Positions 1 to 12,300 of a stretch of DNA of 64,000 bases are shown here, piece after piece. This DNA is from Brienomyrus brachyistius (taxonomy: Eukaryota; Chordata; Actinopteri; Osteoglossiformes; Mormyridae), in the NCBI RefSeq assembly GCF_023856365.1, contig NC_064541.1, positions 25,212,214 to 25,276,213 of the forward strand, read 5' to 3'. The notes under the pieces are model-generated. The model saw only the letters and a list, made by a program, of their open reading frames with translations. It had not been told where the DNA came from and ran no database searches. Within the stretch, counting starts at the first letter, position 1, and the number at the start of each line of letters is the position of its first letter. The translations under genes were made by a program, and so were the position numbers.

Positions 1-510
1 TTACAGGAAATTAGGGTTTACCAAGCTTCTAATCAAAGTTAATTATCATTACCGCTGATTACAGTCAATACCTAGTGTGTGGCAGTTTCATTACATAATT
101 AATACCTGGAGTGGGTCTGGATTAACGTCCCCTTGGCAAGAGATAGCAGAGAAGTGAGGATTAATGGTCTGTTTAACACAGTTGCTGTGAGATATGCAGA
201 TCATACCTCCCGTTCACTGTGGACTGTTTGCAGTATTACTTCATGCTCCTTGATAAGGGAAGCAGCTTACTGCACCTTCTGACACGTCTCCTGTTTCTTG
301 TTCACTGTAGCAGTAGAATTTATAAACGTTTCTATTAGTCCTGAAACTCAGTCCACAGAGCCAAGCCGAGGTTCCATTCACAGGTTGGAACTTGGAGACT
401 GTACTGCCATACTGCGACATTCATGGTGTACAAATCACCCGATACATATGTAGAGGTGTTTTAACTGCAAGGAGCTGAAGCTGCTTGCTTGTCATTTCAT
501 TGCAACAGGC

Positions 511-787
511 TCTCTCTGTGATCATGTCTCTCTGTGACCATGTCTCTCTGTGACCATGTCTCTCTGTGACCATGTCTTTCTGTGACCATGTCTCTCTGTG
601 ACCATTTCTCTCTGTGACCATGTCTCTCTCTGACCATGTCTCTCTCTGACCATGTCTCTCTGTGACCATGTCTCTCTGTGACCATTTCTCTCTGTGACCA
701 TGTCTCTCTGTGACCATTTCTCTCTGTGACCATGTCTCTCTGTGACCATGTCTCTCTGTGAATATGTCTCTCTGTGACCATGTCTCC
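511..787. repeat. 16-bp minisatellite (CATGTCTCTCTGTGAC)n
   Basis: About 17 tandem copies of a 16-bp unit with few changes (tttctc, tgtctttc and tctctctgac variants). Because 16 is not a multiple of three and the minus strand lacks stops, open frames of 75-136 codons with HGHRETWSQRDMV repeats appear. They are artefacts of the repeat. Confidence 0.95.
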
Positions 788-1138
788 TGTTCCCCAGCTG
801 CTGGCATCCAACCTGTTTTGTGTAAAGTCACAAAGCACTATCACTGATCCGTCTGTCCGTCTTTCTGTCTGTCAGGCCTGATCGCCTGATCTCCCCATAC
901 TGCTTACCCTAAACTAAAAGTCTTGTCCCAGTGTGATTATTAGATAGAGTCGCAGTGATCATCCAACAATAGTCTTACATTTATTCGATTCATTACAAAA
1001 AAGGAATAATTACTATGTCAACTGAACCACATGCATCAATATTTATCTTCAAAAAATTATCAGATGTATCAAAATTTAAATCTAATTATCAGTAATAACA
1101 GACTAAATTCCCCAACCTTTTAAATGAGCTTAATACTA

Positions 1139-1966
1139 CAGTCGAACCTCGTTACTACGTACCCTGGATACAATGTTTTCACCTTTTCAACGTACAGGTT
1201 TCTAATTCCCGTTTTTAGCCTATGTATTATTCCAATAGCAGCCATTGTTTACAGCGTACACCCTTACAGCGTAAACTTCGATACAACATCCAAATTTCTA
1301 GAGAAAATACGAAAACTAACCATCGTTACAACGTACAGCACTCTCCCCACCCACCACAACTTGTGTCACTACATCTACCTGTATCTACCTGATATTCGCC
1401 CGACAATGCACATTTGTCTATTGCGTTGCTTGGCGTTAAATGAGTTGCCTTGACCGATCGTTACTGGACTGCGTAATAATGGCTTGTTAAGTGTTGTGTG
1501 CGTATTCTTTGTTTATTAAACCTTGTGAAATACCGGTCATGCCGGTAATTCTGAATTCAGAATAATAATGGAAGTAAAGGATTTTATGATTTAATTTGAC
1601 CAATATTTCATTAATATTTTCAGGCCAAATGCCAATTTGGATGCGAATGTTTATTTTAAAAATCCATTTTGACCAGCCGTTGTGTATTTTCGTTGCCGTT
1701 TATCGCCGGCCGGCACTAAGTAATTGTGAGTAATTTAAGGAAAATTTCAAGGATCCAAATGAGCTTTGTCGAATTATTTAACAAGCAATAATGTGTTTGT
1801 TTGTTTTGTAGTCAATTTAAGGGTCTGTTCTATTAAAGTTTTATCATTTACATGGATATTTCGTGAGTTCTTTCATCCATCTTGCACTCAGTGGTTACAA
1901 CGTACTATGTTTATAACATAAATGTTTTTGATATCCCGTCTTGTACGTAGTAACGAGGTTCCACTG
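1139..1966. mobile_element. Tigger/pogo-like DNA element, 828 bp, TA target duplication
   Basis: The left end CAGTCGAACCTCGTTACTAC and the inverted right end CAGTGGAACCTCGTTACTAC agree at 23 of 24 terminal positions and are flanked by TA on both sides (1,137-1,138 and 1,967-1,968). CAGTGGAACCTCG ends with TA duplication are typical of Tc/mariner Tigger-type families. No transposase is recognisable, so it is a non-autonomous copy. A 109-codon plus-strand frame (1,124-1,453) overlaps it but resembles nothing I know. Confidence 0.85.
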
Positions 1967-2113
1967 TACGATGCTAATGTATTAAATGCAGAATAGCTTA
2001 TGTAGCTGAAATATATTGGGGTTCCTTCTCAGGGTGTACTGGAGGCCTCACTTGGACTGCCTGTCTTCTGGCTTACATTTCTCTATGATCTCTGAACCCC
2101 CCCATCCACCCCT

Positions 2114-2151
<38 letters not shown>

Positions 2152-3194
2152 ACTTGTTCTCCACCTGGTCTCTATGGAATACGTGCCATTTCCCATCCAG
2201 GCACTTTATGTTAACCAAATTGAAGACTAAGGCCCTGTGTAATATCCCCATTGAACTGTTTCCCCAATGCAAATAAATCACAAATAACAGACTCAAGTTT
2301 AACCTTGCAGAATCATATCAGGTTATGCAGTGGGAGGGTGAACACCACCTGCTCCAGCAGGCTTTCAAGGAGCACGTCTGTTTAAAGCAACATTACCATC
2401 AAGTTCTGAACTGATTTTCTGGACATGTGTTGCAGATATGAAATATCCACTTTTTTTGGCACAATTCCTCAGCTCCCCCACCCCCCTCAATAACCCAGTA
2501 CAGGACAAGCAGATAGAGGACGGACATGAGGTCGAGTATAAAATAAAAATGTGCACAGCTGGCCACAGTAACTGTGAGAAAAATTTTATTTCTTCTAAAA
2601 AGCTCAGCAAGTTTGTTTCTGAAGGTTATGGCGTTTTTTTGACCATGATAGCTGTTTATCGCTCATATGTGCACACTTAGCACTACTGTCTCCCTTCACA
2701 CACAACATCTGGTGTACGTTATTCATTTTAGTATGTGATTCGGCGAAACAGTTCACCACTCTAATATTTCCTGGGTTATAAACGGGCTACAAAAACTCTA
2801 TTACATGACGTGATGTAAACCGGAACCTTTGCCTACCCCTTACCCATTAATACTGCACCTGCTACAGAAGTTTAAGAAGCTTGGGGTTTTGTTATCTGTC
2901 CATTTAAATCCATACTGTACAAACAAAAAAGAAATTAAACAAAACCCCCTAGAAGTTTCATATCTCCTTCTCTCCATTGACCACCCTCTCAGGCCCCAAA
3001 TTGAAGAAGTACAGTTAACTGACTCCAGGTAATCGCCACTCACAACCTGCTTTGAGAAGGTTTAGATCAAGACTAAAGGCAGCAATCTCACTTAAATGAT
3101 TTCAAAGTAATGACACGGCACTACCATCTATGTCCTTCTACTGTAAACATGCCATCAATATATTTACACTAACTCTGCCCTCCTTCACTCCTAC
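1967..3194. other. itga9 intron, nothing further seen
   Basis: Apart from a CA run at 2,115-2,152 I see no exon, repeat or element. Small frames on both strands lack family motifs. The next itga9 exon is not here. Confidence 0.6.
2115..2152. repeat. (CA)n microsatellite
   Basis: About 38 bp of CA dinucleotides with one TA interruption. Short frames through it are not genes. Confidence 0.95.
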
Positions 3195-3342
3195 CTTCTG
3201 CCACATCTTGATGAAATAGAGTTCCCTAGAAAAATTGAAGAAGATGTTGGTGTCATAGGCATCATCACCAGCATTGGAGACGGACAGGTTAAGGGAGATG
3301 TTCTTGACTCCTCCGAGGGCCAGGTAGGGCCATCTGTGGACT
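3195..3342 (-). CDS. itga9: itga9 exon 18: calf-1 domain, last exon in the window
   Basis: Acceptor TTTCCTCACAG|A at 3,342 keeps the frame; a second AG nine bases in would remove three residues. The donor is CAGAAG|GTAGGA. It encodes [20 protein letters not shown] then [18 protein letters not shown], matching human alpha-9. NIS, NLS and NFS are possible glycosylation sites. 148 bp, phase 0. The next exon is not found in positions 1-3,194. Confidence 0.93.
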
Positions 3343-6300
3343 CTGTGAGGAAAGACAGACTGGTAGATTCAGTAAAAGATGTTCAGAACAGGGAGCTGCA
3401 ATATTTAGTAGAGCTAAGTTAACACACATTCAGAAACCAAATACAATACACAGAGTAGCTGAGAATATGTATACATATACAAGCCAGTCACCCAGCAGCT
3501 GCCTGCCCCAATTAAAACTGTGATAGAGTGGACAAAGGGAGCTTTGACAGACAGCATATGTTAATCATGTGAGACAGACATCAAGGACACCGAGGCACTC
3601 CTTCTGAAGAAAAAGGAGAAGGCATTCAGGTCTAGGCATTTAAGGCAGCCACATACTTCAAGCAAAATTGACCGAATTGACATCGTTTCAGCAATATTAT
3701 GTTATATAGGCTGTAATAACTGTAGTGATCACTGTTTTGATGATAAAAGCAAAAGATTACTAGTATGCTTTGCATTGCACCATGTGTATCTGTAAATAGT
3801 GTAAATTAATGGGAGTTTTCATGTATTTATGGTGTAAATAGTAAATGACCAAACTGTGTAATGTTTGTGTAATACCGCATGTGTAACTTGTACATTGTAA
3901 TCGTACATTGTTTGCTACCCTGTCTGTGCCACTGCTAGTATTAAACCAATAGTTAATAAAGAGAGCAGCTTCTATTTTAAAAGACCTGTCAGCCGCTTTA
4001 TTAAAATGAGTTACATACTCACCAAAAACGTTACTCTGAGTTCTGCACGCAGGTCTGCTACATCACAGACATTCATTGCCCTTAAGGGCTATAAAGTGAC
4101 AAAGAATGAACAAAGTGGCCCCTGTCATTTTAAATATGCGACAGATTGGTCTCATAGATGTGTTCGATTCTGCTTTGTCCGGACATTGTTTGAAGTATAC
4201 GGCCAGCTTTGGAGGAGATAAAGGGATTAAGATTAAGGGATTAAGATAATCTTAGCAATACAAAAGGATAAAATGAAACAGAACCCCAGGAAGAAGAAAG
4301 TGTGGAGTGGAATTAGGAAAATGGTGGGCTACAAGTAGACCAGCAATTAAACACACAAAGCCAATGTGGCCTTCAGCAGATATGACACCAGTCCAGCCTT
4401 AGCTTAGCACCCCCAGCTTTAGGAGGCTAGAAGGACACACTTCAGCCCCCTCATTACCCCTCCTGCTTTCCCCGCTTTTAGCAGACGACATCCCCCGAGA
4501 TCTCATGCTACAAGTCTGGATATCCATGGACCACATAAATACAGAAATAAGGAAGGTCTGCGTGATCAAGGCAGCGGACCTGGATAGGATTACATCAAGG
4601 ATGCATGTGCTAGCCAGCTGTATAGAGGTTTTTAATACATTTTCACACCTTCACTGAACTTGCAGAAGGTGCCACAGCTGTGGAAGACATCCTCCACAGT
4701 ACTGGGGCGTAAGAAGTCATGGCCGAGAGTCCCTCTGGACTGTGTATTCAAATCACGGTCCTCAAGGTCCAAGCCCTGCTGATATTCCAGCTTACTTTTA
4801 CCCGTGAACTGGATGTGAAGCCTCTGTGGCCAATCAAAATCGGTAATTATTAAAATAACTACCTGGGAGAACTGAAAAGAAGGCCTGGATGTGGAATCAA
4901 GGTGCAGATTTGAAGAGCCCTGTGATAGACTGATATCTAGAAAGCCTACTCCAACAGAGTAGACCATAACGCCAGGATCCTTTCCAGCACTTCAGAGATG
5001 CACTATAGTGCTCTGGTTTTACAGTGCTGTATATTTCGTACCTAATGTAAGTCCTCTGCTATGCTCCAAGTTTCTTCGATGTACTAATATATTTAAATAT
5101 AATTTTAAAATCTGGTATTAATCAGACTAACACAATAATTTGATTTTCTTAGTGCGCATGTAAACATACTGAGTGCATGCATAATGAATCTAGGTAAACC
5201 CTGAATACAACCCTGAGTTCTATTCACCTATTTATTTATGAAGGCTATAATTGCTTGGGTAGAAATACATTATTGTGACCTGAATAACATAATGCAGAAC
5301 AGAAAATAAAATCAGTTCAGAACAATATGCCTTGTCAATGCAAAACATTGCAATATTTGCAATTCTTAAAACAATTTTTATAACAAGAAAATCAGCTCTT
5401 GACAACTGACACTATTCATGGGTCCTGTAGTTCGTCACCCTCACCTCCACAATGCCAAGCTTAGGTCAATAAATCACTTTAAAAACTTCTCTTCTCTTGT
5501 GGAAAAGAATTCCACAAATTCCCTTCAATTTGTGTGGGGACCACAACCTGGTACAGAGACTATTAGCACAGGACTGTTAGCCCATCTCAGAACATCCCCA
5601 TAATGCTTTTCACACGAAGGACATAGACCAGAAAAAATGCATCTGAAATATCTGAAATAGATAGTTAAACACCAAAGTGACATGTTTTTTGAGACATCAG
5701 CCTTGGCACTCCTGAAGATTCAGGAAAGGCAGCAGCAAATCAGGCATCCAGTTCAGAGGACTGCTGTAATTTAGTGCGAAGCAGATAGGACACATCTGAC
5801 TAAAGCCACGTATCACTCTCTAGTGAGGAACTGACCACATGTATATTATTCCTGAGTACTGACCACTTGTGTATTAATCCTGAGAGGAGTATCGGCCAAA
5901 TGTGTACTATTCATGAGTAGGTTACTGATCACACGTGTTTTATTCCTGAATTGGGTACCGACCGTGCAATATATACAGTGTAATCCGCTTATAGTGATCA
6001 CACCTGTCTGTGTGAAATTGCATCACTATAAGCGAATGATCATTATAACCAATTTTTTCCTTTTTTTATTTCTCAGGCAGATTACCATCCAATTGACATT
6101 CGTATATTCATAACAGGAATATAAGTATTAAAATGGACAGTGTTGCTATTTACAGAATTTATACTGACTCTCAAAATACAGTACAGCTGTTTCAAATGCT
6201 TTTCAAAATACAGAACTGTACAAGTTAATTTACTGAACTATGGGGAATAGCTGTTCCAGGTCTCCATTTCTCCTTTTCCCTTGTTAGACCACATACACCC

Positions 6301-9300
6301 TTCCTTCCACTGAACATCTAAACATCTACTGCTTCGCTCTATGTAAAAAAAAGTAAACCAAAAAGAAATGATGGCTTACCCAAGAACCAGCAGTTCACCT
6401 TGTAGTCTGAGATCTGCAGCACAATCCTCAGATAGGCAGTTTTTCTCAAACCAAGTCTGGAAAGAGGGAGAAAAGTCTTATTACTGACTTATTACAGGTA
6501 TGGTCCATGCAGGGTACATGTACGGTATTAATGTGGATAGGAATGATATATGCATGGTGTAGGGATGGGAGAGGTATGGACAGGGAGAATAAGGTAATGG
6601 CACAGGGATGAGAGAGGTATAGACCGGTAGAGTAAAGATATGGCACAGGGATGAGAGAGGTATAGACCGGTAGAGTAAGGATATGGCACAGGGATGAGAG
6701 AGGTATAGACTAGTAGAGTAAGGATTATGGCACAGGGATGGGAGAGGTATAGACCGGTAGAGTAAGGATATGGCACAGGGATGGGGGAGGTATAGACCGG
6801 TAGAGTAAGGATATGGCACAGGGATGGGGGAGGTATAGACCGGTAGAGTAAGGATATGGCACAGGGATGAGAGAGGTATAGACCGGTAGAGTAAGGATAT
6901 GGCACAGGGATGGGAGAGGTATAGACCGGTAGAGTAAGGATATGGCACAGGGATGAGAGAGGTATAGACCGGTAGAGTAAGAATATGGCACAGGGATGAG
7001 AGAGGTATAGACCGGTAGAGTAAGGATATGGCACAGGGATGAGAGAGGTATAGACCGGTAGAGTAAGGGTATGGTACAGGGATGGGAGAGGTATAGACCG
7101 GTAGAGTAAGGATATGGCACAGGGATGAGAGAGGTATAGACCGGTAGAGTAAGAATATGGCACAGGGATGAGAGAGGTATAGACCGGTAGAGTAAGGATA
7201 TGGCACAGGGATGGGAGAGGTATAGACCGGTAGAGTAAGGATATGGCACAGGGATGGGGGAGGTATAGACCGGTAGAGTAAGGATATGGCACAGGGATGG
7301 GGGAGGTATAGACCGGTAGAGTAAGGATATGGCACAGGGATGAGAGAGGTATAGACCGGTAGAGTAAGGATATGGCACAGGGATGGGAGAGGTATAGACC
7401 GGTAGAGTAAGGATATGGCACAGGGATGAGAGAGGTATAGACCGGTAGAGTAAGGATATGGCACAGGGATGGGGGAGGTATAGACAGGGAGAGGACACCT
7501 TTGCCTACAGAATTATCACAGACAAATAAATAATGTATCCACAGCTTGAAGTGGAAGCAGGTGCCTATGCATTGCACTGTAATGTTAATAAGACAGTGTA
7601 AAAAAAACACTCCATTGGTGTTACACTGTGACACTGCACATGATGTGTATAAATCTGCTTCATCCAATTAATATATGCTTTTGGATTTTCAGGAAACCAC
7701 CTTTGTCCATAGCTGTGAATATTTAATCTTTTCACCAGTATGTAATATATGAATTTGCACTGGGAATTCCTCACATTGTGTCATGTGGCACAGGCTCTCA
7801 GCTTGCCTGCACCTACTACAACACATCAAGGGATTTCCACAGTAACATGCTGCACAGGCTTTTCCCTGAAAGACGGAAACATACCTTCAAAAGTATGGTT
7901 GTATGACAGTTTAATTATGGGCATTTATTGGGAGAGCGTGACCATGCTGGATCTTAAAAAGACACGCGCATTCATTGAAAAGACCGGAAAACAGTGCATA
8001 AACCCAATACGGTGTGTTTGTTAGCAATTGTTAATACCCATGTAAATGGAGCAGACTTTGCCAGCAAGCTGCCCTCCGTCCCCCCCCAGGGGTGAAATCA
8101 GAGTGCAAAGGGAAGAAGGGAGTAGAGGCCGTGCAGAATTCCACAGATGAAAAGAAAACACAGTCACTAACCGAGCGGGAAACTGACACCATCATCCTTC
8201 CTGTTCCAGGATCAGGTGGTTTCTGCACATTCCTGCACCCGTCCTTCGGGATTTAAGCCCTGGCTCTGATCCCAGAGCAGCACCGATCGCAGCACGGAGA
8301 GGCCTGACTCTCGGGCCTCGGAGGGGGTCTCCATTAGACAGGATCTGTGCTCAATCACTTTGACCTATGTTCACGCTACACATGCAGCATATTTCAAGAA
8401 TACTGCCTTTTTTGCCCCTGAGGGGACGCAGCTTCCCTGCACAGCGCCATACAAAGTTCTGTTCACACAGTCTTCCATACTGAGCTCCAGGACCATGAAT
8501 GTAGCCATCAGCTGGACATGTTTTATAGGTTTATAAAGAACGCTTCAGCTGACCTGACCTTAATAGCTGGAAAGACCCTCCTCCCAGGGCATGCGATGAT
8601 ACATCATTGAGGGTCTTCTACACAGGAATGAAGCCCCCCATTCTGTAGGATATAAATCTCCTGTAACAGGAATGTGGGAACCTTAGTCTGTGTCAGAGAG
8701 GAGAGTGATGTACTCCATGGCGTATGAAAGGTTCTTCTCAAAGTCACAATCAGTCAAACGCTTCAGTTCTTCTTAATGTGCAACAGAAATTCAAATGAAC
8801 ATGCAAACACCTCCAAGACTGCTAGTCTGATTCCTACCCCGGCTGTGTGTGTGGATATTACTTGTTCTCCCCATATTTGTGTGGGTTTCCTGCCACAGCC
8901 CACAGACATGCGATGTAGGTGGCTTGGTGTCACTAAATTACCCTTTACTGTGTGACTGTGTGCCCTATTTGGAATATATCCTGCCTTGTTCCCTGAGCTT
9001 TTAGGAATAGGTGCCATAATAATTTATGGATGAATTTATTTTTACTAAATTTACTACATGGTTTGTGTATCATAAAGTCAGCATTGTGGCTCCCTAGGGA
9101 GTTTATAAAAGCAAAAGATAGACTAGCTGCGCATGGAAGACATAAACTGCAAAATGCGGAATGTCACACCATCATTAACACATATAAAAGTTCAGGGGAG
9201 TTACAGGGCAAAGCAGCGTTCCACAGGATTTAATTATGATTTAATAAAAGTGTTCAAAGTACCCTAAATCTTCAATGATTTCTCCATTTGCAGACTTGTT

Positions 9301-12300
9301 GACAGGGAGCAACAGAATTCTTGGCAGGGAAGAAATTACATACAGACTGCATTGGGCATGCAGACGTGTCACTCTGCATGTATCTCCGAGGGGAAGGGCC
9401 CCTTCTAACCTTACACACTTTTGATGTGTCTGCAAAACTCAGAATTAAGAGATGCAAGTGATTACAATATTTCATATTCTTCTTGTGACTCGGATCCCAT
9501 TTATCAATCACTAAGCTTTTTTGTGTCTTCCGTGGCTTTCGCAAAACTCCGAAACACTCATGCAACAGCACATCAGCATAACCCTTCATCCATCACACAT
9601 CCGAAAGCGTGGACATGTGACACTGTCTAACAGAAGCCAGGCTCCATTCATCCAAATGTTCCTCACCATCAGGTCCTAGTGTGATGCACACCCTGGGGCT
9701 TTGTGGTGTCCAGAGGCTACCCTGATCATCGCAACAATTCCACCAGGCACTCAAGGTAATGACAGGATGACAATACTGCTCTCTGCCCGCAGGAAGACAA
9801 ACACACAGCATCCTGCTCATTTCACTTTCTGCTCCCAGAGAAGGAGGCTCAGGCTGATGCTATAGATGATACTATTCTTAAATCTGAATTCCCTAAATCT
9901 ATAAGAAACACACTGTTGCATCCAAAGAAACCACTTAGTGGCCAACGACTGCAAAATGACACCAAGTACGGAAACACCTGTTGCACCCTAAAAGCAATAG
10001 TACTGACTAAGTCATCAACCAGCTGATGGCTCTGGCTCATGGGAACATTCCAAGAATATTATAGCTGACATGCCCTTAACTTAAAGAACATGCTGCAGGT
10101 ACAGTGAATATGCCGCAGGGAGAAACAGGACAGCAGACTTTAGCACAAGGCTTGTAAAACACAGAGCGCCCTCCGTTTTTGCAGGACTGCTGACTGGCCC
10201 AGAATGGCTGCTGTTGCATCATCCAGATGGGGGTGGTTGAAGTGGCTCCCCATTGGTTAAATAAAGTGCTTTGGGTGTCTTGAAAAGCATTTTATAAATG
10301 TAACATTCATTTATTGAATATTGTGGGGACAGTGATGTAAGTTGCAGTGCGGGTAGGCAGCGTGCTCACCATGTTGGTCTGGGCAATGCGGTGGCCCTTC
10401 TTCCAGCGAAGCACTGGGGTCAGCGGGGGCAGCTCTCTCTCAGACCCCCCCAGCAAGTGCTGACCGAGGCTGTAGGCCGCTTCGAACACGATGGGCGAGA
10501 AGACATCCTTCACCTCTTTCTGTGGGAACACAGGCGCACGGAACGGCAGCATTATAAGCCACTCCGCTGCCCCAAAGAGATGGCACACGTGGAGCAAAGT
10601 CACGGGTATGAACTCTCAAACACTACTGGTAGTATCTCACAGACAAAAGTGCAATTCATTGATTAGCTTTCCCTAATCAGGTGGTAGCGACTTGATTTAG
10701 CAGGCACTGCACTAATTAATGGAGTATGTGAACTCCTTTGTAGCAAAGCCCAGGTACACGTGTCTCAAACAATGTGCAGTGCTCCACAGCTTTCAATAAT
10801 TTAACTCATATTTCAAAGAATGTGGTGTAAGACTGGAGTGAAGGCACAGTTAGTCTGACAAGGACATATCATCATAGAAGATAATAACCTTTTCTTTCCT
10901 CTCATCCTGTCTGTATGTGCAACATTATCACCTGGACTATCACTGATCCACAAGGACGGGCGGAGAAATACTGATAGAAAGGCGACCTGGTCTTCGGCCC
11001 CCCAGACAGTCCACGTTCTCATTCCCTCCAAGCTCCTTTGTCCTAGGGGACCCCCAGATATTTTTGCCCGACAGATCATACTTTAGCTCCCTCGCTACCA
11101 GGAGCTGGGATGGAGCAAAAACATGGACTGTCTGGGCTTAGGAAAGGAAAGGAATGCCACTGGACAAAGTGACCGGGGACACTGCCATAGTCAAAGCGAA
11201 AGATATACATGTACTGGACAGGTGAGAAAAGAACGGTCATCCAGTGACCTGAGCAGGGGCGCGTCCTCTGCCCCTGCAGTGAGCAGGGTGGCGTCAGGAT
11301 ATAAGGTCATACCACATCATCTCAGGTGCTCCAGCTTTTTATTATCTCAGCATTAAAAGGCTCCATTAAGCTCTGCTGGCCCACCTACTGTATTTTAGGA
11401 AACTTTCCATTTCCAAAGCCCCGATATGCCCCAGACTGGCTGCTGATGAATAGCTGTCTGTTTTAAGAGCCACATTAAAAGGATATCAGCAACTGTGCTG
11501 TGCATACCTCACACAAATATAGGCAACAATACTGACTGCACACGAACATACCGGGCCGTCTGATTGGTCAGTATATAAACATACAACATATGATTGACAT
11601 TTCTATTTCTCACCTACTCACCACTCCGTCAACAAACCTGCCCCTGCAGAACTTAAAATCATAGCAGGAAATACAATCCGCTTCTGTTACTGTACTCCAT
11701 TATAGTTACACTCTGCTGTGCTCTGTGTGAAAAGTTAATCCTTCAGAAGTGGGGGTCACCAGCCCAAAGGGGCCAACTGACCACCCTCTCAGGCGCACAA
11801 CACAGAGGGCTTTCTATAATCTGATACAGATAGTGCTGATGGCAAGTTCTTGCTTCATGTTGGTCCGACACACCCTGGGCTCAGCTTTCTGAGACCAGGA
11901 TACCAAGCTCAGCTGTCCTGAACTTGGCAGTGAACCCCCCTCCCCACTGAAGTTTATCTCCAGGTCTCCATGCTAGAAAACACAAACATCCCAACAGTAT
12001 GAGCCATTTGCTCCCCAACAGGCAAAACAAAAGCTAAACCTGGAGGAAAGTAAGCTAGCAGGATCAGTAGGCAAGACCCCAGATAAGGAGGCCTATGGAT
12101 AGAAGCAAGTTAGCAACGGGCTTATCAGCTAGCAGTGACATTCCCTAAACGGTCTGTGACAGAGCAGATTTGTATCATAGCAATGGAACGGGAGAATTAT
12201 AGAAATGTATGGAATTTTCAACCCAATTGCCCATAATGCATCTGCTATCTGGGGCTTGTTAAGTTTTCATGGATTCAAATCCTACAACATCCATGAATCC

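Larger units (their letters stand above)
3343..6379. other. itga9 intron 17
   Basis: Mostly AT-rich unique sequence; the degenerate repeat at 5,829 and the hairpin at 5,976 are listed separately. A 111-codon minus frame at 4,632-4,967 matches no known protein and has no splice logic. Confidence 0.6.
7490..10369. other. itga9 intron 16, after the 43-bp array
   Basis: Unique-looking DNA with a decayed SINE (8,836) and a retroelement tail (10,200). No exon recognised. Confidence 0.6.

Noticed and set aside
4632..4967. 111-codon minus-strand frame
   Set aside because: No family motif, no splice sites consistent with itga9 phases, and no match to the human protein at that point.
6481..7667. Frames of 257-379 codons on the minus strand with [13 protein letters not shown] repeats
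   Set aside because: They follow the 43-bp minisatellite exactly, occur in all frames, and have no other coding content.
10370..10519. itga4 rather than itga9 as the identity of the integrin
   Set aside because: Exons 9, 14, 16 and 17 match alpha-9 wording, and the neighbour golga4 fits the ITGA9 locus.
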